Assembly (NCBI RefSeq): GCF_013488205.1
Contig: NZ_CP040908.1
Coordinates: 2,792,001-2,856,000, forward strand
Direction of reading: 5' to 3'
Length of the DNA: 64,000 bases
DNA from: Empedobacter falsenii
GTDB taxonomy: Bacteria > Bacteroidota > Bacteroidia > Flavobacteriales > Weeksellaceae
Shown in pieces: positions 7,505-16,556 of the stretch. Both the position numbers and the translations under genes were made by a program. The notes beneath the pieces were generated by a model. It worked only from the letters and a program-made list of their open reading frames with translations. It had not been told where the DNA came from and made no database searches. Within the stretch, counting starts at the first letter, position 1. Every line of letters starts with the position of its first letter.

Positions 7505-8149
7505 TTAAAATCTTAATCTTACACCATTTTCGGTTGTAAAGGCTTTTTTACGGAAAAGGAACAAAGTAAGTCCTCCAATAAAAATAGCCGAATCTGCGAT
7601 ATTAAATACAGGCTGAAAGAACTTATAATGTTGTCCACCTATAATTGGAATCCAAGAAGGCCAATCAAACTCCACAATTGGGAAATAAAGCATATCTACG
7701 ACACAGCCCGTAAACCAACCAGAATAACCAGCAAAGTTTGCTTGTGCGACACCTTGATACCCTACCCAATCCTGAAACATTTCATTGTAAGTAGTTCCTT
7801 TATCGAAAATAACGCCATAAAAAATTCCATCAAGCACATTCCCTATAGCACCTGCCAAAACAAGCGCAATCGGAATGATAAAGAAATTATTATTTAGTTT
7901 TTTCGACCATGCATTAATATAGTAGATAATCATTCCGATTAGAGCAATTCGTAGAAGTGATAAAACGATTTTACCTGTTTCTCCTCCGAAATGCATTCCA
8001 TATGCCATTCCAGGATTTTCTACAAATGCTATTTTAAACCAACCCAAAACATCTACGTCTTCACCTAAAAAAAAGTGTGTTTTCACGTAAAATTTTGAGA
8101 TTTGGTCTATGATTAAAACCAAAATGGTAATGAGTACTACTTTTTTCAA
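7505..8149 (-). CDS. lspA: Lipoprotein signal peptidase (signal peptidase II)
   Basis: 214 aa inner-membrane aspartyl protease that cleaves prolipoproteins before the lipidated Cys. Seen: DQISKFYVK near residue 15, ENPGMAYGM near residue 45 (family N-x-G-x-A-F-G block), and two catalytic Asp, one in GAIGNVLDGIFYG near residue 107 and one in NIADSAIF near residue 185. Four TM helices. It is longer than E. coli LspA (164 aa) because of an insertion of about 45 residues between the two Asp motifs, a common trait in Bacteroidota. Its likely clients in this window include the SusD, DUF4836-like, NlpE-like and YiiX-like lipoproteins. Last gene after ileS and the dksA-like gene. Confidence 0.95.
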   Translation of the reverse strand: MKKVVLITILVLIIDQISKFYVKTHFFLGEDVDVLGWFKIAFVENPGMAYGMHFGGETGKIVLSLLRIALIGMIIYYINAWSKKLNNNFFIIPIALVLAGAIGNVLDGIFYGVIFDKGTTYNEMFQDWVGYQGVAQANFAGYSGWFTGCVVDMLYFPIVEFDWPSWIPIIGGQHYKFFQPVFNIADSAIFIGGLTLFLFRKKAFTTENGVRLRF

Positions 8150-8158
8150 AATACTTGA

Positions 8159-8545
8159 TTAACGTTGCATATTTTTAGCTTCGATGCTTAATGTAGCATG
8201 CGGAACTAATTTCAAACGATCTTTGTTAATTAATTTTCCTGTTACACGGCAAATACCGTATGTTTTGTTCGAAATACGTAACAATGCATTTTTCAGGTCA
8301 CGGATAAATTTATCTTGGCGTGCTGCTAATTGTGCATTTTGTTCTTTCGACATGGTTTCAGAACCTTCCTCAAACGCTTTGAACGTTGGAGACGTATCGT
8401 CAGTACCATTGTTACTATCGTTTGTGTAAGCTTCTTTCAATAATTCGTAATCTTTTATCGCTTGATCTAATTTCTCTTGAATTATTGCTCTAAACTCTTC
8501 CAACTCTGCATCAGAGTACCTTACTTTTTCATCTGTTGTTGCCAT
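8159..8545 (-). CDS. TraR/DksA-family protein with degenerate zinc finger
   Basis: The ATG at 8545 gives 128 aa; the longer frame to 8569 would run into the end of ileS and adds residues not typical of the family. The protein has an N-terminal helical region (EEFRAIIQEKLDQAIKDYE) and a C-terminal DksA/TraR-like domain. The four-Cys zinc finger is reduced to one Cys (G-I-C-R-V-T-G-K-L-I), the others replaced by Thr and non-metal residues; the end NKDRLKLVPHATLSIEAKN is typical of the Bacteroidota branch. It may bind in the RNA polymerase secondary channel (family inference), but the acidic coiled-coil tip of true DksA is not evident. Between ileS (5 bases upstream) and lspA (9 bases downstream), a conserved arrangement in flavobacteria. 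Confidence 0.85.
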   Translation of the reverse strand: MATTDEKVRYSDAELEEFRAIIQEKLDQAIKDYELLKEAYTNDSNNGTDDTSPTFKAFEEGSETMSKEQNAQLAARQDKFIRDLKNALLRISNKTYGICRVTGKLINKDRLKLVPHATLSIEAKNMQR

Positions 8546-8549
8546 ACGC

Positions 8550-11500
8550 TTACAATTTAGTAATCGCAATTTGCGTCATCAATCCATTAATTTCAACCTC
8601 TGACCCATTTGCAACTTGGTCTTGTAAAACAAGATCTTCTGCTAATGTCTCAGAACAAATGTAATCTTTGTTTTGCTCGACTGCATTTACGATTGATTCA
8701 TCATTTTTTAAGTTAAGTATAATTTTGTCGGTTACTTCTAGTCCGGTTTCTTTACGTAGATTTTGAATTCTGTTTACCAATTCACGTGCAACACCTTCAT
8801 TAATTAACTCTTCAGTTAATTGTAAATCAAGTGCTACTGTCAATGTAGAATTAGACGCTACAGTCCATCCTGGGATGTCTTTTGTAGCAATTTCAAAATC
8901 TTCTAAATCTAAAGTTAATGTTTTGTTGTCAATTAACAAATCTATTTTACCTGATTGCTCTAATTTAACAATTTCTTCATTCGTCAATTCTGCTGTAGCA
9001 GCCGAAATAGCCTTCATTTCTTTTCCATATTTCGGACCTAAAGTCTTGAAATTAGGTTTGATAGATTTCACTAAAAGATTTGATGCTTCTTCGTTTGTTA
9101 AAAGTTGAATTTCTTTAACGTTAACTTCTTGTTTCAATAATTCTGATACAGCTTCCAAATTAGCTTTCATCGTATCATTCAACACAGGAATCATTACTTT
9201 TTGTAATGGTTGACGTACTTTATTATCACTCAACTTACGTAGTGATAAAATCATACTTGTTGCCGTTTGTGCTAAATGTGTTTGCTCTTCTAATTCGGCT
9301 TTAATCAATGATTCGTCTGCAACTGGGAAATCTGCTAAATGCACAGATTCTGCTGCATTTTTACCTGTAGCTGCGTTCAAATCTTTGTATAAACGATCCA
9401 TGAAGAATGGTGCGATTGGCGAACCTAAAATTGAAACAGTTTCTAAAACTTTGTACAATGTTTGGTAAGCTGCAATTTTATCTTTCGAATAATCACCTCT
9501 CCAGAAACGTCTTCTTGATAAACGAACGTGCCAGTTTGATAAATTATCAATCACAAATTCTTGAATTGCACGAGCTGCTTTTGTTGGTTCATAATCAGTT
9601 AAAAATGCATCAACTTTTTTCGTTAATGTATTCAATTCAGAAATAATCCATTGATCCAATTCAGCTCTTTCATTTACAGGAATTTCTTCTTCCTCAAATG
9701 TAAATCCGTCTACATTCGCATATAAAGCGAAGAATGAATAGGTATTGTATAATGTTCCGAAGAATTTACGACGAACTTCGTCAACTCCAGCAATATCAAA
9801 TTTCAAGTTTTCCCAAGGTTGCGCATTCGCAATCATGTACCAACGCGTTGCATCAGGACCATAAGTTGCCAATGTATCAAATGGATCGACTGCGTTTCCT
9901 AGACGTTTAGACATTTTTTGTCCGTTTTTGTCTAAAACCAATCCGTTTGACATTACATTTTTGTACGCTTTCGAATCAAAAACTAATGTACCGATTGCAT
10001 GTAATGTATAGAACCAACCACGTGTTTGATCGACACCTTCTGCAATAAAATCAGCTGGATACATTGTTCCGTTATCAATCAATTCTTTATTTTCGAATGG
10101 ATAGTGAACTTGCGCATAAGGCATTGCTCCAGAATCAAACCAAACGTCAATCAAATCAGCTTCTCTTTTCATCGGTTTTCCAGATGCAGAAACTAATGTA
10201 ATTTCATCTACTACATTTTTGTGTAAGTCGATCAAATCATAGTTTTCTTCTGTCATATTTCCAACTTCGAAATTTTGGAAAGGATTAGAAGTCATTACGC
10301 CTGCCGCAATTGATTTTTCAATTTCAGCAACTAATTCTTCTACAGAACCAATTACAGTTACTTCGTCCCCTTCTTCAGTTCTCCAAATTGGCAATGGAAT
10401 TCCCCAATAACGAGAACGAGATAAGTTCCAATCGTTCGCATTTTCTAACCAGTTTCCGAAACGTCCTTCACCAGTTGCTTTAGGTTTCCAATTGATTTCT
10501 TTATTCAATTCAACCATACGGTCTTTTACATCCGTTACTTTGATGAACCAAGAATCTAATGGATAATATAAAATCGGTTTGTCGGTTCTCCAACAATGTG
10601 GATAACTGTGTTTATATTTCTCTACTTTGAACGCTTTATTCTCCTCTTTCAATAAAATCGCGATTTCTACATCAACCGATTTTTCAGGAGCAGTTCCATC
10701 ATCGTAATATTCATTTTTCACATATTTACCTCCGTAACCTTCTGGTAAGTCAGCCACAAAACGACCTTGTAAATCTACTAAAGGAACAGGATTTCCATGC
10801 GTATCTAATACCAACATTGGAGGAACACCTGCATCTTTTGCAACACGCGCATCATCCGCACCAAAAGTAGGCGCAGTGTGTACGATACCTGTACCATCTT
10901 CTGTTGTTACGAAATCTCCAGGAATTACTTGGAAAGCATTCTCTACATTTTCGTAAGGCAACGCCCAAGGTAATAATTGCTCATAACGCGTTCCAACTAA
11001 ATCAGCACCTTTGTATTCTCCAACAATTTTGTAAGGAATTGTCTTATTTCCTGCCGCATAAACTTTGAAATCTTCTTCTGTTTCTGCTAAGAAATATGGT
11101 TTACCGAATTGTTTAGCAACCAATGGTTTTCCTAAAATTACGCGAATTGGCTCGAATGTATATTGATTGAATGTTTCAACTACAACATAATCGATAGTTG
11201 GACCAACTGTTAACGCTGTATTTGATGGCAACGTCCAAGGTGTCGTTGTCCAAGCTAAGAAATACACATCTCCATCAAAATTATTGAATAGAGTCGTAGA
11301 ATCTTTCTTTACTTTAAATTGAGCAACAATCGTTGTATCCGTAACATCTTGATAAGTTCCTGGTTGATTTAACTCGTGTGAAGATAAACCTGTACCAGCT
11401 TTCGGAGAATATGGTTGAATTGTATAACCTTTGTACAACAAATCTTTGTTATAGATTTGTTTCAACAACCACCAAACAGACTCCATATATTTTGGTTTAT

Positions 11501-11957
11501 ATGTGATATATGGATCTTCCATATCCACCCAATAACCCATTTTTTCAGTCAAATCATTCCACAAATCTGTGTAACGCATTACTGTACGTTTACACGCTTC
11601 GTTATATTCTTCAATTGAAATTTTAGTTCCAATATCTTCTTTAGTAATTCCTAATTCTTTCTCAGTTCCCAACTCTACTGGTAAACCGTGCGTATCCCAA
11701 CCCGCTTTACGAAAAACTTGTTTTCCTTTCAAGGTTTGGTAACGACAAAATATATCTTTGATAGAACGTGCTAAAACGTGGTGAATCCCTGGCTTTCCGT
11801 TTGCAGAAGGAGGACCTTCATAGAACACAAAAGATGGATTTCCATCGCGCGTAGAAATACTTTTCTCGAAAACATTATTTTGTTTCCAATCTTCTAACGT
11901 TTCTTTTGAGACTTGTACCAAGTCTAAGTGCTTATATTCTCTAAACTTTTTTGCCAT
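8550..11957 (-). CDS. ileS: Isoleucyl-tRNA synthetase
   Basis: 1135 aa class I synthetase that charges tRNA-Ile. Seen: the HIGH-equivalent GIHH at residues 57-60 within PPSANGKPGIHH, the editing (CP1) domain with TTPWTLPSN near residue 240, the KMSKS loop as K-M-S-K-R near residue 680, and a long C-terminal anticodon-binding and extension region. Length and the 'GKPGIHH' form fit the longer type-2 (eukaryote-like) IleRS found in Bacteroidota, a type often associated with lower mupirocin sensitivity (known for the class; not shown here). First gene of the operon with the dksA-like gene and lspA. A near-consensus -7 box (TATATTCG on the minus strand, bases 11993-12000) lies 36 bases upstream. 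Confidence 0.97.
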   Translation of the reverse strand: MAKKFREYKHLDLVQVSKETLEDWKQNNVFEKSISTRDGNPSFVFYEGPPSANGKPGIHHVLARSIKDIFCRYQTLKGKQVFRKAGWDTHGLPVELGTEKELGITKEDIGTKISIEEYNEACKRTVMRYTDLWNDLTEKMGYWVDMEDPYITYKPKYMESVWWLLKQIYNKDLLYKGYTIQPYSPKAGTGLSSHELNQPGTYQDVTDTTIVAQFKVKKDSTTLFNNFDGDVYFLAWTTTPWTLPSNTALTVGPTIDYVVVETFNQYTFEPIRVILGKPLVAKQFGKPYFLAETEEDFKVYAAGNKTIPYKIVGEYKGADLVGTRYEQLLPWALPYENVENAFQVIPGDFVTTEDGTGIVHTAPTFGADDARVAKDAGVPPMLVLDTHGNPVPLVDLQGRFVADLPEGYGGKYVKNEYYDDGTAPEKSVDVEIAILLKEENKAFKVEKYKHSYPHCWRTDKPILYYPLDSWFIKVTDVKDRMVELNKEINWKPKATGEGRFGNWLENANDWNLSRSRYWGIPLPIWRTEEGDEVTVIGSVEELVAEIEKSIAAGVMTSNPFQNFEVGNMTEENYDLIDLHKNVVDEITLVSASGKPMKREADLIDVWFDSGAMPYAQVHYPFENKELIDNGTMYPADFIAEGVDQTRGWFYTLHAIGTLVFDSKAYKNVMSNGLVLDKNGQKMSKRLGNAVDPFDTLATYGPDATRWYMIANAQPWENLKFDIAGVDEVRRKFFGTLYNTYSFFALYANVDGFTFEEEEIPVNERAELDQWIISELNTLTKKVDAFLTDYEPTKAARAIQEFVIDNLSNWHVRLSRRRFWRGDYSKDKIAAYQTLYKVLETVSILGSPIAPFFMDRLYKDLNAATGKNAAESVHLADFPVADESLIKAELEEQTHLAQTATSMILSLRKLSDNKVRQPLQKVMIPVLNDTMKANLEAVSELLKQEVNVKEIQLLTNEEASNLLVKSIKPNFKTLGPKYGKEMKAISAATAELTNEEIVKLEQSGKIDLLIDNKTLTLDLEDFEIATKDIPGWTVASNSTLTVALDLQLTEELINEGVARELVNRIQNLRKETGLEVTDKIILNLKNDESIVNAVEQNKDYICSETLAEDLVLQDQVANGSEVEINGLMTQIAITKL

Positions 11958-12170
11958 CGAATTCTTTCTTATTTCTTCTAAATCAAGGAGTGCGAATATA
12001 AGAAATTTTTACATATTTTTATTGTTATAGAAACGAAAATCATATTAATAATTGCTTAAATTTATCCCGATATTATAGATTTAACAATTCTTGAATAAAA
12101 ATCAGATGTTTTCAGATTTAATTCAGCATTAACCAAATAATTAACAACAATTTTTAAAGATATTTTTTCG

Positions 12171-13790
12171 ATGAAAAAAGGCTTCAAATATTACTCGATT
12201 CTATTCATTATTTTGCTTTTTGCAAGTTGTTCCAAAAACGAAGATTATACGGTTTTGATTCCAACAGATGCAGATTTTGTTGCGTTGATAAATCCAAAAT
12301 CAATTGCAGAAAAAGGTAATTTTCAGAAATTAGAACAATACAAAATTTATCAATTAGCCGAAGGCGAACTTAAAAATCAAGATCCGACTTTTGATCAATT
12401 ATTAAATGATATCAAAAACAATCCGACCTCAGCAGGCGTAGATATTATCAGTCCTATTTACCTTTTTGGGCAAAAAATTAATGGAAAAAATATGGTTGCG
12501 TTGATTACAAATATGCGCGACAAAGATCAGTTTGAAAAACATTTATCAACCATTTACAAAGGTTTATACAAAAAAAATATTTCGTTTGAAAAGAAAGATG
12601 GTTTTACGACGATTTCTGGATTCAATAAACCGTTTATGGCTTGGAATAAATCTCAATTTTTATTGATTGTTTCTGAATTTGGTGTTGGAGAAAAAGCAAT
12701 TCAAGATTATTTTACGAAAATTATCAACGATAAACATTCACTTGCGAAGGAAAATAATAGTTTTGGAGATTTTGTTAAAAACTCGCAGGATATCAACATT
12801 TGGTACACTGGAAACTTTTTGAAAAACTTCTCAAAACACGAAAGTTCTGAAAAGAAAAATCTTGATTTTACAAAAAGTTCTTGGGTTAATTTTATTTCAT
12901 TTACTTCGGACGGAATTAGTTTTACACAGAAATTTCATCCAGATGCGATTACAAAAGTTGAATTGCAAAAACATCCGATGTGGAAATCAAAAATCAATAC
13001 TGATTTTTTTAAATATTTTCCTGCACAAAGTTACATGAATATTGGACTTGGTATTTATCCTGCCAACACGCGTTATGTGTTCGAAAATCAAAATTTCTTG
13101 ACTACTTTTTTAGAACAATATGAAATTGATTTGAACAAATTAGAACAAAGTTTTGAAGGCGAAGCTTTGTTTAGTGTTTATGATTTTGAGATCGGAAAAG
13201 CATTCAATCCAAATGATTTTTTTGGTAAGAAAGAAGCTTTTATTAAGCAAGTTGTTTATCCGCAATTTGTTTTGGGTGGAAAAATGAAAAACGATCTTTT
13301 CTTCAACGAATTTATTAAAGCCCATCAAGAAAATATTCAGAAAATTGGATCTTATTACATGCTGCCACTTTCGACAAATATGAAGATTTATATGACGTAC
13401 AAAAACAATTTGATGTACATCACAAATAATCAATCGATCATGAATCAATATTTAAACAACATGGTAAGTTCTTCAAATTTTGTCACAACAGGATACGCTA
13501 CAAACGCTTCAAATCCAATGTTTGGTTACGTGAATCTAAATTTTGATCAATATCCAAAAGAAGTTCAAAAATATATTTATCAACAAATTCCGTTCGGAAA
13601 CACGAAAGAAATGCAAACGGTTTTATCTTATTTTGATCACATCGATTACCGCGTTTCGAATGAATACACAAAAACAGGAAAAATACATATGAAAAAGACG
13701 GATAAAAATAGTTTGGAAGTGATTTTCTTACTTTTGGACCAAGCTTATTCACTATTTTTCAATCAAGCTGCACAACAAAATGGAAATTAA
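12171..13790 (+). CDS. DUF4836-like lipoprotein, first gene of an ABC cassette
   Basis: 539 aa. Lipoprotein signal: K-K-G-F-K start, hydrophobic stretch, and lipobox L-F-A-S-C with Cys at residue 20. The body resembles the DUF4836 family of Bacteroidota (start I-P-T-D-A-D-F-V-A-L-I-N-P, then repeated alpha/beta units; family call from memory). Function unknown. It overlaps the following ABC ATPase gene by 11 bases, and that gene overlaps the permease gene, so the three products are very likely made together. Reasonable roles are a substrate-binding or periplasmic partner of a MacB/Lol-type machine (inference). Nothing suggests recent transfer. Confidence 0.75.
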   Translation: MKKGFKYYSILFIILLFASCSKNEDYTVLIPTDADFVALINPKSIAEKGNFQKLEQYKIYQLAEGELKNQDPTFDQLLNDIKNNPTSAGVDIISPIYLFGQKINGKNMVALITNMRDKDQFEKHLSTIYKGLYKKNISFEKKDGFTTISGFNKPFMAWNKSQFLLIVSEFGVGEKAIQDYFTKIINDKHSLAKENNSFGDFVKNSQDINIWYTGNFLKNFSKHESSEKKNLDFTKSSWVNFISFTSDGISFTQKFHPDAITKVELQKHPMWKSKINTDFFKYFPAQSYMNIGLGIYPANTRYVFENQNFLTTFLEQYEIDLNKLEQSFEGEALFSVYDFEIGKAFNPNDFFGKKEAFIKQVVYPQFVLGGKMKNDLFFNEFIKAHQENIQKIGSYYMLPLSTNMKIYMTYKNNLMYITNNQSIMNQYLNNMVSSSNFVTTGYATNASNPMFGYVNLNFDQYPKEVQKYIYQQIPFGNTKEMQTVLSYFDHIDYRVSNEYTKTGKIHMKKTDKNSLEVIFLLLDQAYSLFFNQAAQQNGN

Positions 13791-14421
13791 AATCAGTCAA
13801 CTTGTTCCGCATCCTTTGAAAGAATTTGGGTTCGAACAATCTGAAATTTGGAAAAATACATACACTTTTTCAAGCGGAAATATTTATCAAATCGTTGCAC
13901 ATTCTGGTGTTGGAAAATCGACGTTGATTAATATTTTGTACGGTGATAGAAAAGATTATGACGGAGAAGTTTTGTTTGATGGACAAAATATTAAGAATTA
14001 TTCTTTGAATGATTGGACAAAAATTAGACGCGAAAAAATTGCGTATGTTTTTCAAGGTTTGCATTTGTTTGAAGAATTAACTTTGATGGAAAATATCCAA
14101 TTAAAAAATGTATTAACACAACATCAATCCGAAAATCAAATTATTGAATGGATTGAAAAAGTTGGTTTAAAAAGTCATTTACATCAAAAAGCGATTCATC
14201 TTTCTTATGGTCAACGTCAACGAATTGCTGTGATTCGCGCACTTTGTCAACCATTTGATTTTCTACTTTTGGACGAACCTTTTAGTCATTTAGATGAAAT
14301 AAATCAACAACTTCTGATTGATTTAGTTACCAAAGAAGCTGCAAAAAATAACGCTGGAATCATCTTTACAAGCTTACACGAAATTCACGATAAACGCCTT
14401 GCAAATGTCATTCAACTCTAA
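13780..14421 (+). CDS. ABC transporter ATP-binding protein (LolD/MacB type)
   Basis: 213 aa single ABC domain. Seen: Walker A A-H-S-G-V-G-K-S-T near residues 42-50 (the first Gly of the GxxGxGKST consensus is Ala), Q-loop in VFQGLHLFEE near residue 90, signature LSYGQRQR (for LSGGQ) near residue 143, Walker B FLLLDEPFSHLDE near residue 165, and the H-loop His in FTSLHE near residue 198. Length and lack of extra domains match LolD/FtsE/MacB-type ATPases. It overlaps the lipoprotein gene by 11 bases and the permease gene by about 17-23 bases, so it should form the motor for that permease. Confidence 0.92.
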   Translation: MEIKISQLVPHPLKEFGFEQSEIWKNTYTFSSGNIYQIVAHSGVGKSTLINILYGDRKDYDGEVLFDGQNIKNYSLNDWTKIRREKIAYVFQGLHLFEELTLMENIQLKNVLTQHQSENQIIEWIEKVGLKSHLHQKAIHLSYGQRQRIAVIRALCQPFDFLLLDEPFSHLDEINQQLLIDLVTKEAAKNNAGIIFTSLHEIHDKRLANVIQL

Positions 14422-15616
14422 AAATTTAATTGAAAAATTGGTTCGTAAAAACCTAAGTTTCTTGCGAATTACAACCTTTTGTTTTTTCTCTATTATCGGA
14501 TTTTTCATCTTGATTTTGGCTGGAACAATTTATTTGGATTATGCCAAAAATTTTGGAGAAGATAGTTCAGTTTGGAAAGCAAATTATGTGGTCTTAAACA
14601 AAAAAATATCGTCTTTACAAACGTTGACTGGTGAAAAACCAAGTTTTAGTGAAGATGAAATTAATGATTTGAAATCACAGAATTTTGTTGCAAAAGTCGG
14701 AACATTCAAAAGCAGTCAATTTCCTGTAAAATTACAAGTTGGTGGAGTTGCTGGAATTCGTGGTTTTTCAACTGATTTATTTTTCGAATCTGTTCCAGAA
14801 GATTTCATTGATGTAAAAGAGTCAGATTGGAAATGGCAAGAAGGACAAGATTTTATTCCGATTATTATTCCGAAAAGTTATTTGAATTTGTACAATTTCG
14901 GTTTTGCAACAAGTCAAGGTTTACCACAAGTTTCGGAAGGATTATTTACTAAAATTCCTTTTCAATTGATTTTAGGAAAAGGAGAAAATCAGAAAGTATA
15001 TCAAGCAAGAATTGTCGATTTTACAACAAAAATTAATACGATTTTAGTTCCTGAAAACTTTTTGGAATGGGCAAATCAAACTTATGCACCTCAAAAAAAT
15101 ACAGAACCTTCACGAATTGTTGTTGAAACGAAATCTCAAGGAGATGAAAATGCTTCGACTTATTTTGAGCAACAAAATTATGATATCAACAAAGATGAAT
15201 TGAAAAATAATGAATTGACGTATTATCTGAAATTAGCTTTTTCGTTGGTTTTATTTATTGGTTTAATCATTGTTTTTGCAGCGATTTGGTTGATGATTAT
15301 CAATTTTCAATTGATGATTGAAAAGAACAAGCATAAAACGAAAGATTTATTTTTGATTGGTTACAACATCAACCAACTGACTCGTCCGTATCTTAAATTT
15401 TCGATTATATTTATGTTAATCAGTTATCTCATTTCGATTCCATTGGTTTATTTTGTTTTGGATATTATCAAAGAAAAAGTCGGAAAATTTATGGCAACAG
15501 AAACTTCTCACGTTTGGGAAGTGATCGGTTTTGGATTAATCATCGTGATTATTTTATTCATTATTAATAAAATAATTTTGACACAATCGATCAAAAAAAT
15601 TGCATTGAAAGATTAA
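14405..15616 (+). CDS. ABC permease with MacB-like four-helix topology
   Basis: The ATG at 14405 gives 403 aa (a TTG two codons earlier is less likely). One TM segment near residues 25-48 (FFSIIGFFILILAGTIYL), a periplasmic domain of roughly 220 residues, then three TM segments near residues 275-300, 330-355 and 375-395. This is the topology of type VII (MacB/LolC/FtsX) ABC proteins, which use ATP to drive periplasmic movements and do not necessarily carry solute through the membrane. I see no convincing MacB sequence motif, so it is a divergent member. Third gene of the cassette; followed by a bidirectional terminator. Confidence 0.78.
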   Translation: MSFNSKNLIEKLVRKNLSFLRITTFCFFSIIGFFILILAGTIYLDYAKNFGEDSSVWKANYVVLNKKISSLQTLTGEKPSFSEDEINDLKSQNFVAKVGTFKSSQFPVKLQVGGVAGIRGFSTDLFFESVPEDFIDVKESDWKWQEGQDFIPIIIPKSYLNLYNFGFATSQGLPQVSEGLFTKIPFQLILGKGENQKVYQARIVDFTTKINTILVPENFLEWANQTYAPQKNTEPSRIVVETKSQGDENASTYFEQQNYDINKDELKNNELTYYLKLAFSLVLFIGLIIVFAAIWLMIINFQLMIEKNKHKTKDLFLIGYNINQLTRPYLKFSIIFMLISYLISIPLVYFVLDIIKEKVGKFMATETSHVWEVIGFGLIIVIILFIINKIILTQSIKKIALKD

Positions 15617-15638
15617 TGCTAAATATTATAAAAACATA

Positions 15639-15671
15639 AAAAAGGATTCTGAAAAACTCAGAATCCTTTTT
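15639..15671. terminator. Bidirectional terminator
   Basis: 14-bp stem AAAAAGGATTCTGA with its complement, 5-base loop, between the convergent ABC permease and outer-membrane barrel genes. Confidence 0.88.
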
Positions 15672-15693
15672 ATTTATACTTAAATATTCTCGA

Positions 15694-16353
15694 TTAGAAC
15701 GAATATCCAACTCCTACAGAAAACGAATGATTTTTTACATCACCAACTTCTACATTGTTGTTGTTATTATCTCCTATTTTAGTTAATCCCATATAGTATC
15801 TCGCTCCAACATTGATATTATCTGTTACATTATATCCCAAACCAAAGTTAACACCGAAATCAAAATCTTTTACATTATCTTTAATGTCAGTTTTTTCTTC
15901 CGTATTGTACACCGTGTTGTTTACATAAGTACTAACTTGCGTTTTATTACTCGCATATACATTGTATCCAAATTGAGGTCCAGCCTCTATATTAAAGCGA
16001 CTTCCAGCAGGATAAAATTGAAGCATTACTGGAACTTGAATATAATCTAAAGTCGTTTTATTGTAATTTTTGACCGTCGTGTTTCCAACTTCTGTTACGT
16101 CAGTTTTTTCTCGTCCCCCCATTCGTGTAAAATTAACCTCTGGCTGAACTGCAAACTGTTCTGTAATTGGAAAATGTCCATACAAACCAGCTCCAAAACC
16201 AACCTTATAATCATTATTGTTCACGTCTTTCCCGTTAAATGAAGACATATTTACACTTGATTTTATACCAAATTGTGACGATGTTGTTTTTTCTTGTGCG
16301 CTCAAACTTACAACTCCTAACATTGCAGCAGCAATAAAAAATATTTTTTTCAT
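15694..16353 (-). CDS. PorT-like outer-membrane beta-barrel protein
   Basis: 219 aa. Signal peptide with cleavage after V-S-L-S-A (before QEKTTSS, near residue 20). Then alternating beta-strands with aromatic ends: FGIKSSVNMSSFNG, VGFGAGLYGHFPI, FAVQPEVNFTRMGG, LDYIQVPVMLQFYP, FNIEAGPQFGYNVY, FDFGVNFGLGYNVT and the terminal FSVGVGYSF ending in aromatic F, as needed for BAM insertion. It belongs to the porin-family/PorT-like 'outer membrane beta-barrel' group abundant in flavobacteria; no transport substrate is known. An upstream GGCAC...TTG element (16395-16410) is shared with the next barrel gene. Confidence 0.85.
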   Translation of the reverse strand: MKKIFFIAAAMLGVVSLSAQEKTTSSQFGIKSSVNMSSFNGKDVNNNDYKVGFGAGLYGHFPITEQFAVQPEVNFTRMGGREKTDVTEVGNTTVKNYNKTTLDYIQVPVMLQFYPAGSRFNIEAGPQFGYNVYASNKTQVSTYVNNTVYNTEEKTDIKDNVKDFDFGVNFGLGYNVTDNINVGARYYMGLTKIGDNNNNNVEVGDVKNHSFSVGVGYSF

Positions 16354-16394
16354 CTTTTAAATTTTATAGTTCTAATTATGATGTATGCATAATT

Positions 16395-16410
16395 TCAAGT
16401 CTTGTGCCAA
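16395..16410 (-). promoter_or_regulatory. GGCAC-N5-TTG upstream element (sigma-54-like), copy 1
   Basis: On the minus strand it reads TTTGGCACAAGACTTG followed by AAATTAT. GG and TTG have the spacing of -24/-12 (sigma-54) promoters, but the -12 C of TTGC is A here. No TAnnTTTG box is seen nearby. It lies about 42 bases before the barrel start codon. See the finding for comparison with copy 2. Confidence 0.45.
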
Positions 16411-16506
16411 ATAATGTTAAAAAAGAGTACTACAAATATTAATTAACTCATATTAAATATATTAATCATTTAATTTTAACATTCATAAAAGCATATTAAT
16501 AAAAAA

Positions 16507-16530
16507 AAGCTACATCTTTCGATGTAGCTT
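16507..16530 (-). terminator. Terminator of the 169-aa barrel gene
   Basis: 10-bp stem AAGCTACATC/GATGTAGCTT with TTTC loop; on the minus strand the stem runs into eight T. Confidence 0.85.
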
Positions 16531-16556
16531 GTATCAAGTATAAGTTGTTCTTGTTA

